Origin: an uncultured Desulfosarcina sp.
Lineage (GTDB): Bacteria > Desulfobacterota > Desulfobacteria > Desulfobacterales > Desulfosarcinaceae
Direction: 5' to 3'
NCBI RefSeq assembly: GCF_963668215.1
Contig: NZ_OY764190.1
Span: forward strand, 434,001 to 498,000
Length of the DNA stretch: 64,000 nucleotides
Within the stretch, counting starts at the first letter, position 1; every line of letters starts with the position of its first letter. The position numbers and the translations under genes are program-made. A model generated the notes under the pieces. It was not told the DNA's origin. It ran no database searches and worked only from the letters and a program-made list of their open reading frames with translations. Of the stretch, positions 57,822 to 64,000 are shown piece by piece.

Positions 57822-58871
57822 TCAGGAGAATCTGGCTGCATTGCGCCAGCAAAGAGGGTCCGAGGCCAGATAGTCGCCGGTCAGCTGATAGGCCGCGCCC
57901 CGGCAGCCGTAGCAGCCGTCAGCCAACTCGCATTCCCGGCAGGGCCCCTTGATTGTATCGCGGTAGTTTTTCAGGTTTTTCAAGACCGAGCTGTTGGCGA
58001 TGATTTCCTGAAGCAGCTGCCGGCGGATGCTGCCCAGGGGCAGGGTCACGCCCACACAGGGCATTACATCCCCTTTGGAAGTGATCAAACAGGAGAACTG
58101 GTGGCGCAGGCAGCGGTTGCCCACCAGCGGCGGCTGCACAGCCCAGGTGCGGCCGTAGCGTTCTTTATCGATGGCCGCCAGCCGTTCGAACAGCGTTTGC
58201 AGCTCCGCGGGGTCCACCTCCAGCCAGCGATTTGCGAGAGCATTGGCCTGGGGGGTAATGATTTCGAAATAGGGCGCGATGTCCTGGTCCCGCAGCCAGC
58301 ACCACAAGCGGGGCAACTCTTCAAGGTTCTGGCGGCAAATGACGGTGCTCACGGCCATAAAGGCTTTTTGCGATGGATAGCCGGCCTGTTTGAGATGTTC
58401 GAAGGCCGCGGCGATTATCTGGCCGGCGCCCCGATGACCGGAGAGGCGATCCTGCAATTCGGGATCGAAGGTGTTCATTTTGAGGACCACCCGCACCCGG
58501 CGGTCGAAGAGCCAGCGGGAAAAGTCGGCGCTGATACCGCTGCCGTTGGTGAACATCTCCACATCCATGCCCTGCACCTGGATGAAATCGATCATCTCCC
58601 GGATATTAGGATAGATGCTGGGCTCGCCGCCTAAAACGATGATCCGCCGGGCGCCAAGGTCTTTTGCCTGTACCAGCACATCCCGGATCTCGTCGGGGGT
58701 CAGCTCGTCGTCGAAATAGCTTTCCGCTGGCACGTAACAATAGGGACAGCGAAAATTACAGCGCAGGCTGAACTCGATTTCCATGGTCAGCAGGCGGTTT
58801 TCCGCAGCGGCACGGGCGATGGTCCCCCTGTCGAATTCGAAGTCACACAGCCCGCGGGTACAGCCTTCCAT
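57822..58871 (-). CDS. Radical SAM protein with SPASM-type auxiliary cluster domain
   Basis: 349 residues. Core motif CNFRCPYC at about residues 38-45, then a normal GGEPS SAM-binding segment. The C-terminal region contains CLRHQFSC, a lone Cys in VMPCVGV, and CRECELADGCYGCRG...CW, the spacing of SPASM domains with two auxiliary clusters. SPASM enzymes modify peptides, cofactors or other large substrates. No peptide precursor was recognised nearby. It stands between the transporter and ligase-RACE gene, facing away from the latter. Confidence 0.88.
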   Translation of the reverse strand: MEGCTRGLCDFEFDRGTIARAAAENRLLTMEIEFSLRCNFRCPYCYVPAESYFDDELTPDEIRDVLVQAKDLGARRIIVLGGEPSIYPNIREMIDFIQVQGMDVEMFTNGSGISADFSRWLFDRRVRVVLKMNTFDPELQDRLSGHRGAGQIIAAAFEHLKQAGYPSQKAFMAVSTVICRQNLEELPRLWCWLRDQDIAPYFEIITPQANALANRWLEVDPAELQTLFERLAAIDKERYGRTWAVQPPLVGNRCLRHQFSCLITSKGDVMPCVGVTLPLGSIRRQLLQEIIANSSVLKNLKNYRDTIKGPCRECELADGCYGCRGAAYQLTGDYLASDPLCWRNAARFS

Positions 58872-58932
58872 GATTCGGCCCTTATGCTGACATTACAAAA
58901 CTTGACAGACTTGTGAAAAGTTTCCGGAACTA

Positions 58933-59015
58933 TCATTCCCGCGCATGCGGAAGTCCATGAACGTCGTAAGGGCGAAAAATTTTTCGCCCCTACCCCGCCT
59001 TGTAAACGGGAATGA
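58933..59015. repeat. Nested palindromic intergenic element in the 325-bp divergent region
   Basis: Outer arms TCATTCCCG (58933-58941) and CGGGAATGA (59007-59015) enclose a 20-base perfect palindrome, GGGCGAAAAATTTTTCGCCC (58970-58989). This arrangement resembles multi-copy intergenic hairpin elements. It lies between divergent genes, so it could act on either leader. The rest of 58872-59196 holds no gene I recognise. Confidence 0.65.
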
Positions 59016-59196
59016 CAAAAAACAACGTTTGTCGATGGCAGTGGGATAGCTATTCAAATTAATCGGCCCTGTCAACCCGACACTGTCGCCGTAAGGCCTT
59101 GACCCTGATTTCCTGCTGGTATAACTGGAGGAACGCATTTCCACCGCAACCCCGGCGGCAAGACCGCCGCATCCATCCACAGGAAGCTGGCACCCC

Positions 59197-61764
59197 ATGG
59201 CTGACGCCGAAGCTACCATCGATCCGGTAACCGCAACGATCACGCGCCTTCTGGCCGGCCCGGCCCGGCCGGGACAGGCCTTTACCATGCCTGGCTGCAA
59301 CTACGACGCACTGTACCGCATGGCCAGACGGCTTAAGGCCTGTTTCAAGGACTTCCCCGACGAAAACGCGTCCATTTTCCTTTTTACGGAGGATCGCGCC
59401 GTTATGGCCGCCGCCATGCTGGCCGCCCTGGCCGGTGGGCCACAAATCCTGCTGCCCTATGCCCTATCGGAAGCGACGCTGCTGGACCTGCACCGCCTGA
59501 CCGGCTTTTCGGCCATTATTGGAAAAATCGACGGCGATCCACCCGACGGCGTGCGGATCATCGACCCGGAAACCTTGACGGATGAAGTCGAAACCCTGGC
59601 TCCCAACGAGGAACCTGCCCCCGACCGCCCCTGGGTCCGCCTGTTCACCGGGGGGTCCACCGGCTCGCCCCAACTCTGGACCAAAACGCCCCGCAACCTG
59701 CTGGGCGAAGTGAACTACCTGCTCGACCGTTTTGGCATCAACAGCGGTGACCGCATTCTGGCCACGGTCCCGGCCTTTCATATTTACGGGCTGCTCTACT
59801 CCCTTTTGGCTCCCCTCTTGGCATCGGCGCGCGTTTCGGCCCTCTCCCCCTCTTTTCCCGAAGAGATCAAACAAAAGATAGCCGAAATGTCGCCCACGAT
59901 CTTTGTCAGCGTACCGATTCACTATCGGGCTTTAAAGGACAACCCGCCGGACAAGGGCGCCCTGCGGCTGGCCTTTTCCTCGGCCGGCCCCCTGCCCGAA
60001 GACGACGGCCGGGCCTTTTTCGAGTCTACCGGGGTGGATCTGGTGGAAATTTACGGCTCCACGGAAACCGGCGGCATTGCCACCCGCTGCCGAAAACAGG
60101 GCGAAGCCGGCTTCATCCCTTATGACTGCATTCAGTGGCGGGTGGCCGGCGAGGAGCTGGATATTCGATCCGCATTTCTCTCCGCCGAACTGCCGGTGCG
60201 CGAAAGCGGTTGGTTCACCATGGCGGACCGGGTCAAAACCGAGAACGGCGGCTTCGTGGTCGTGGGACGGGCCGACAATATCGTCAAGGTGGGCGGCAAT
60301 CGGGTGGATCTGGAAAAAGTCCGTCAGGCCATTGCGGCTATCGAAGGCGTCCGGGAGGCGATGGTGCTGTCCAATCCCGCCGACACCGGCAGGAATCAGG
60401 AAATCGTGGCCCTGGCAGCGGGCAGTCGTACCGCAGCCGAAATCCAGGAGCGATTGGTCGCGGTGCTTATGCCCCATGAACGGCCCCGCCGGGTCATCAT
60501 GGTCGACAAAATTCCCATGGCAGCCACGGGCAAGCCCGACCGGCAGGTCATCCGGAAAATGTTTCAAACCCCACGGAATCGATCCGAGTCGTCAGGACGG
60601 CAGGTCCTTCAGGGCACGGATGGAAACGCAATCGGCAAAAGCTACCCCGCGGATTCCCCCATCCGTCGACTGACCGTGGCAGGCCGCCCGCCGGCCCTGA
60701 AAACCGGCAACCGGCCCGAAAGCCTGCTGGACTGGCTGGCCGCACAAGTCGAGCAACCGTGCCTGGCCAAGGCCGATATGGCCTCGCTGCGGCAGTTGAG
60801 CCGGTACCGTCGCAGTCTTACGGACTTCACCCTGGTGGTGCATGAGGAAACCGGCATCCAACGAATTATAGAAGGAGCGCAGCCTGCCAGCCTCGGCTTT
60901 GCCGTGGATCTGGGAACGACCGCCCTGGTCGGCTACCTGTGCGATTTGCAGACGGGGGAGGTGCTGGCCGCCGAGACCTTGGCCAATCCCCAGCAGCGCT
61001 TCGGAGAAGATGTGACCAGCCGCATCAGCGCAATCAACGAAACACCAGAACACCTTGAGCAGATGCAGCAGCTTGCCGCAGAGGGCATCAATCTTCTCAT
61101 GACGCGCTGCCTGGAAAAGGTCGGAAGCGAAGCTACGGTTATCGATGAGGTGGCCGTGTGCGGCAACACCACCATGCAGCAAATCTTCACCGGGCTTCAT
61201 CCCTGCGGGCTGGATGTTTCCCCAAATTTTCCGCTGACCCTGACGCCGCCGGCCGTAAGCGCAGGCAGTCTGGGCCTGGCCGTCGATCCAACCGTGCCCG
61301 TATTTCTCATGCCCGTTGTCTCCGGTTTCGTGGGCGGCGATACGATGGCCGCCGTCATGGCCGACCGCCCCCATGAAAGAGAGGAAACCACCCTGATCGT
61401 GGATCTCGGTGCCAACGGTAAAATGGTGCTGGGCAATGACAAAAGGTTGTGGGCCACCGGCTTCGACACAGGACCGGCTCCGGAGGGCGTCCTTGGTGCG
61501 GGGATCGAAGTTCTCATGCGTAAGGCCGGCATCGCAACCATCGACCGCGTCATCCTGACAGGCGCCCTTGGATGCCGCTTCGACTGGGAACACGCCCTGG
61601 CCATCGGCATGCTGCCGCCGGCCGTGGCACAGGCAGAAATTCTCCCTGCGGACAACCTGGCCGGCGTCGGCGTGGTGATGGCCCTGCTGGACAAAAAGAT
61701 CCGCTTGAAAGCCCGGGACCTGTGCCGCCGAATCCGCTACCTGGAAATAGCCTCCAATCACTGA
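59197..61764 (+). CDS. AMP-forming acyl ligase fused to a shortened RACE-type corrinoid-activator ATPase
   Basis: 855 residues, one uninterrupted frame. Residues 1-455 are an AMP-binding ligase: FTGGSTGSPQLW (P-loop), EIYGSTETGG, GRADNIVKVGGNRVDLEKV and the catalytic Lys of MAATGKPDRQVI. It resembles the compact ligases of aryl polyene clusters. From about 500 a RACE/DUF4445-like linker leads to an actin-fold ATPase at 566: GFAVDLGTTALVG, VCGNTTMQQIF, PVVSGFVGGDTMAA, VDLGANGKMVLG. After DTGPAPEG (about 757-764) the sequence jumps to the final segment GAGIEVLMRKAG, so roughly 130 residues of the usual RACE domain, and its N-terminal ferredoxin domain, are missing. RACE proteins reduce inactive cob(II)alamin. 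A link to the B12-type radical SAM proteins is inferred. Confidence 0.8.
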   Translation: MADAEATIDPVTATITRLLAGPARPGQAFTMPGCNYDALYRMARRLKACFKDFPDENASIFLFTEDRAVMAAAMLAALAGGPQILLPYALSEATLLDLHRLTGFSAIIGKIDGDPPDGVRIIDPETLTDEVETLAPNEEPAPDRPWVRLFTGGSTGSPQLWTKTPRNLLGEVNYLLDRFGINSGDRILATVPAFHIYGLLYSLLAPLLASARVSALSPSFPEEIKQKIAEMSPTIFVSVPIHYRALKDNPPDKGALRLAFSSAGPLPEDDGRAFFESTGVDLVEIYGSTETGGIATRCRKQGEAGFIPYDCIQWRVAGEELDIRSAFLSAELPVRESGWFTMADRVKTENGGFVVVGRADNIVKVGGNRVDLEKVRQAIAAIEGVREAMVLSNPADTGRNQEIVALAAGSRTAAEIQERLVAVLMPHERPRRVIMVDKIPMAATGKPDRQVIRKMFQTPRNRSESSGRQVLQGTDGNAIGKSYPADSPIRRLTVAGRPPALKTGNRPESLLDWLAAQVEQPCLAKADMASLRQLSRYRRSLTDFTLVVHEETGIQRIIEGAQPASLGFAVDLGTTALVGYLCDLQTGEVLAAETLANPQQRFGEDVTSRISAINETPEHLEQMQQLAAEGINLLMTRCLEKVGSEATVIDEVAVCGNTTMQQIFTGLHPCGLDVSPNFPLTLTPPAVSAGSLGLAVDPTVPVFLMPVVSGFVGGDTMAAVMADRPHEREETTLIVDLGANGKMVLGNDKRLWATGFDTGPAPEGVLGAGIEVLMRKAGIATIDRVILTGALGCRFDWEHALAIGMLPPAVAQAEILPADNLAGVGVVMALLDKKIRLKARDLCRRIRYLEIASNH

Positions 61765-61767
61765 CCA

Positions 61768-61825
61768 CCGTTCACTGTTCACTGTTCACCGATCACCGAT
61801 CACTGATCACCGGTCACAGTTCACT
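61768..61825. repeat. Degenerate tandem repeat of TTCACTG/GATCACC units
   Basis: Short units of 7-8 bases alternate (TTCACTG, TTCACCG, ATCACCG, ATCACTG, ATCACCG) between convergent genes. A similar shorter run lies at 50036-50060. It looks like an expanding intergenic simple repeat. The left part may double as a transcription stop for both genes, but no hairpin with T-run was seen. Confidence 0.65.
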
Positions 61826-62207
61826 GAACGACCGCCGTGCACTTGATCTCCACGCACGCGCCCTTGGGCAGAGCACTCACCTCGATGACCGCGCGCGCCG
61901 GCGGGCTGGCGGAAAAGTACTCGGCGTAAATGGCGTTGAAATCGGCAAACCGGCCCATATCCGTTAAAAACACCTCCACGGCTGTTGCCTGCTCCATGCT
62001 GCTTCCGGCAGCCGTCAGGATCTGCCTGAGGTTTTCCAGGGCCTGACGGGCCTGGCTTTCCAGGTCATCTCCCACCAGATCGCCGGTGGCCGGGTCCATC
62101 CCCAACTGCCCGCTGACAAAAACGAAAGGTGGCGCCACCACGGCCTGGGAATAGGGTCCGATGGCCGCCGGGGCCTTGTCTGTTTTAACGGTCTGCAATG
62201 TCATCAT
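61821..62207 (-). CDS. ridA: RidA-family reactive intermediate deaminase
   Basis: 128 residues from ATG 62207, after AAAGGAG. APAAIGPYSQAVV, FVSGQLGMDP, QARQALENLRQIL and the C-terminal PPARAVIEVSALPKGACVEI (catalytic Arg) are canonical. RidA hydrolyses 2-aminoacrylate and similar imines released by PLP enzymes. A Cys/Met-metabolism PLP enzyme starts at 63459, which fits. Confidence 0.92.
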   Translation of the reverse strand: MMTLQTVKTDKAPAAIGPYSQAVVAPPFVFVSGQLGMDPATGDLVGDDLESQARQALENLRQILTAAGSSMEQATAVEVFLTDMGRFADFNAIYAEYFSASPPARAVIEVSALPKGACVEIKCTAVVQ

Positions 62208-62248
62208 CAAACTCCTTTGATTTTTGATTTCAGCGTATTCGATATCGC

Positions 62249-62851
62249 TTATCGTTCATCGTCATTTGTCGTCAGCGCCTGCACCAGGGCCCGTCCCGCA
62301 TCGTAGGCCTCCTGCAAGGCGGATGGATGTTCCCGGATCTGCCCTTCGGTTTCGATTTCTCTGTAGAGCAGGGTGTTCCACAACTGCATATCCAGGGCAT
62401 CCATGAAATACTTCATGCTGAGCACCGCTCCTTCAAACAACCGCTTGCCCTTGGTGGAGCCGACCGATATGAACAGGCCTTTGCGCGGATAGTGCTGCTG
62501 GCCGAAGGGCTTTTTCTCCACCCAGTACTTTTTGACCCACAGGGAATTGCAGCGGTCCATCAAAATTTTCGTGTGTGCGCTGACGGAATAGAAGAAAATC
62601 GGTGAGGCCAGCATCAAACCGTCGATGCGCTGAAAAAGGGATTCGACGGTTTTGAAATCGTCCTTGATCACGCAGGCCCCATCCTTTTTACAGCCGTAAA
62701 TCTCCAGGCAGGGCGACATCTTCAGGTCGCGCAGAACGATTTCGGTAACATGGGCGCCGGCGTCGCCGGCCCCGGCAACGGCCTGTTTGAGCAGCAATGA
62801 CGTGTTGCCCTTACGGCGGGGGCTGCCATAAACGGCGGCAATTTCGATCAT
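62249..62851 (-). CDS. Iron-sulfur flavoprotein / NADPH-dependent FMN reductase family
   Basis: 200 residues. The flavodoxin-like loop GSPRRKGNTSLLL binds FMN, and CLEIYGCKKDGACVIKDD contains the close cysteine group that binds a [4Fe-4S] cluster in Isf-type proteins, in an altered spacing. ASPIFFYSVSAHTKILMDR is also diagnostic. These dimeric proteins act in electron transfer or oxygen/peroxide reduction in anaerobes. Confidence 0.85.
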   Translation of the reverse strand: MIEIAAVYGSPRRKGNTSLLLKQAVAGAGDAGAHVTEIVLRDLKMSPCLEIYGCKKDGACVIKDDFKTVESLFQRIDGLMLASPIFFYSVSAHTKILMDRCNSLWVKKYWVEKKPFGQQHYPRKGLFISVGSTKGKRLFEGAVLSMKYFMDALDMQLWNTLLYREIETEGQIREHPSALQEAYDAGRALVQALTTNDDER

Positions 62852-62878
62852 CTTGGATTCCTCGGCATGAGCGATCGG

Positions 62879-63223
62879 TCAGCAGGTCAGGTGAAAACAG
62901 GCACCGGTCTCGACGCCCGATGCGATCTTCCGATTGTACATCTCTATTGCCCGGGGATTGGGTTCGGCAATCATCAAAATGTCTCTTTCCTTGAGAAAAT
63001 CCATCAGACCGGACTCCGGCCGCATGCGACTGCTGGTTCCCGTACCGGCAACGATCAACTTCGGCGCCGCATCCACGAGAGCAAGGATGTCATCCGCACT
63101 CAGGACGTGGCCGCGCTTGCGCCACCAGCCGTCCTGGACGCGACCGTCCGGGAAGATGATCAAATCGCTGCTATAGGTCCGGCCGTCGATGGTCATGACG
63201 CCGAATGCGGTGGATTCTATCAT
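62879..63223 (-). CDS. Mth938/NDUFAF3-like domain protein
   Basis: 114 residues. FGVMTIDGRTYSSDLIIFPDG, then VDAAPKLIVAGTGTSSRMRP and NPRAIEMYNRKI match the Mth938-like family, whose biochemical role in bacteria is not established. It is the first gene of the minus-strand run with the flavoprotein and RidA. The 235-bp upstream region holds the large palindrome described next. Confidence 0.82.
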   Translation of the reverse strand: MIESTAFGVMTIDGRTYSSDLIIFPDGRVQDGWWRKRGHVLSADDILALVDAAPKLIVAGTGTSSRMRPESGLMDFLKERDILMIAEPNPRAIEMYNRKIASGVETGACFHLTC

Positions 63224-63251
63224 GGTCTATCCATGGAAATAATGCTAATAA

Positions 63252-63392
63252 GTGTCCATCCAGAAATGGCCAATTTGCCCGATATCTTTGTTGCGCAAAA
63301 AATTTTATCCTCGAAATATCAACCATATGCCTGCGGTAAAATTTTTTGTGCGCCTCGATCTCGACCAAATTTGCCTATTTCTGGATGGGCAC
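63252..63392. repeat. 141-bp imperfect palindromic element
   Basis: The ends GTGTCCATCCAGAAAT and ATTTCTGGATGGGCAC are inverted repeats, and the inner arms GCGCAAAAAATTTTA and TAAAATTTTTTGTGCGC are also complementary, so almost the whole element can fold into one long hairpin. It lies between divergent genes. No coding capacity. It may be a MITE or a multi-copy structural repeat. Confidence 0.8.
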
Positions 63393-63458
63393 TACCTATT
63401 TTTTTAAAAATTAGTTTACAACAGATCGAGACAAAATGCACCTCATAAAGGAGACGCC

Positions 63459-64000
63459 ATGGGGACGGTCAACCACCGCATCGACACGCGCCTGATCCAC
63501 GCCGGTGAGCCAAAAACGCGCATCCACGGAGCCGTCAGCCTGCCGATATTCCAGTCTTCGACGTTCGAATACGCTGGTCAGTCCAGCTATGACGACCTGA
63601 AATACATCCGCATGAACAACACGCCCAACCACGTGGTGTTGCACGGCAAACTGGCGGCCCTGGAAAATGCCGAGGCTGCCCTGGTGACATCTTCAGGCAT
63701 GGCGGCCATTGCCACGACCCTGATGGCGCTGTTCTCTCCCGGAGACCACATCCTGGTTCAGAACTGCCTGTACGGCGGGACCCAGGATTTTATAACATCA
63801 GATCTCGCGCCTTTGGGATTCGAATTCGACTTTATCGACGCCGCCGGCCCGAAAGACTGGGACGCCAAGCGCAAACCCAACACCCGCGGCCTATACGTGG
63901 AGACCATCTCCAACCCATTGATGCAGGTGGGCGATCTCAAGGGGCTGGCCGCTTTCGCCGCAGCCCGCGGGCTGATCGGCATGATCGACAACACCTTCGC
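63459..64000 (+). CDS. Cys/Met metabolism PLP-dependent enzyme (cystathionine beta/gamma-lyase type), cut by window edge
   Basis: 180 codons are visible of an expected 380-400. RIDTRLIHAGEPKTRIHGAV is the family opening; SSGMAAIATTLMALFSPGD, QNCLYGGT and the cofactor-binding Asp of GMIDNTF follow. The catalytic lysine lies beyond the window. The enzyme cleaves or forms C-S bonds in cysteine, cystathionine or methionine. ATG 63459 follows AAAGGAG. Confidence 0.9.
   Translation, partial: MGTVNHRIDTRLIHAGEPKTRIHGAVSLPIFQSSTFEYAGQSSYDDLKYIRMNNTPNHVVLHGKLAALENAEAALVTSSGMAAIATTLMALFSPGDHILVQNCLYGGTQDFITSDLAPLGFEFDFIDAAGPKDWDAKRKPNTRGLYVETISNPLMQVGDLKGLAAFAAARGLIGMIDNTF

Noticed and set aside
60592..61782. 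396-codon minus-strand frame opposite the RACE-like domain
   Set aside because: No motif and no ribosome binding site; the plus frame matches a known domain.

Overview
The window looks like the chromosome of a strictly anaerobic, GC-rich bacterium, most likely a sulfate-reducer-type Desulfobacterota (Desulfosarcina/Desulfobacter-like). The basis is gene content: a tungsten aldehyde:ferredoxin oxidoreductase, two [4Fe-4S] 4-hydroxybutyryl-CoA-dehydratase-type enzymes, an ADP-forming acyl-CoA synthetase, a rubrerythrin-like protein, five radical SAM proteins and a corrinoid-activator domain. The taxon is inference; there is no rRNA or marker gene here. No tRNA, rRNA or CRISPR array was seen.

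Layout. 1-3.1 kb: the right end of an IS4-type element abuts the start codon of an aldehyde:ferredoxin oxidoreductase gene, followed by a ketopantoate-reductase-like gene. 3.1-3.7 kb: a PilZ protein whose ribosome binding site lies inside a predicted hairpin. 3.8-12.2 kb: an XRE-cupin regulator, a complete branched-chain-amino-acid-type ABC importer (livKHMGF), an M20 peptidase and an amidase, together suggesting uptake and hydrolysis of an amide or acylated amino acid. 12.3-13.5 kb: a MarR regulator and a WrbA-like quinone reductase that share an operator-like motif.

13.6-29.8 kb: a catabolic island. Two tandem, partly homogenised regulators fuse a TetR DNA-binding half to a catalytically degenerate short-chain-dehydrogenase half. 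They precede a 4-HBD-family dehydratase, TRAP permease genes dctQM, a C_GCAxxG_C_C protein, a universal stress protein, an active SDR, an acyl-CoA ligase, a Tat-exported TRAP binding protein, an M20D amidohydrolase, a zinc-free MDR reductase, a second 4-HBD paralogue and an alpha/beta hydrolase. The likely scheme is import of an organic acid, CoA activation, radical dehydration or isomerisation, and redox steps.

29.8-50.9 kb and 56-61.8 kb: the most unusual part. It is an aryl-polyene/fatty-acid-like biosynthetic locus with two ACPs, two ketosynthases, a ketoreductase, two hotdog dehydratases, a thioesterase, a double-hotdog dehydratase fused to a phosphopantetheinyl transferase, PlsY, LolA, an outer-membrane-type lipoprotein, an RND/MMPL exporter fused to a methyltransferase, a GT25 glycosyltransferase and a polysaccharide deacetylase. 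Interleaved are radical SAM genes (two with B12-binding-type N-termini, two sister genes, one SPASM-type), two nucleosidase-family genes that could clear 5'-deoxyadenosine or SAH, and an acyl-CoA ligase fused to an internally shortened corrinoid-activator (RACE) ATPase. Together they suggest a lipid or polyene product modified by radical and possibly cobalamin chemistry.

50.9-56 kb: a Phd/PIN toxin-antitoxin pair with a clear promoter-operator, an ADP-forming acyl-CoA synthetase, and a higBA locus whose toxin gene is split by a complete 1,303-bp IS4-type element with a 9-bp target duplication. 61.8-64 kb: RidA, an iron-sulfur flavoprotein, an Mth938-like protein, a 141-bp palindromic element and the start of a Cys/Met-metabolism PLP enzyme. 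Paired REP-like hairpins occur at 13.6, 32.7 and 34.2 kb.
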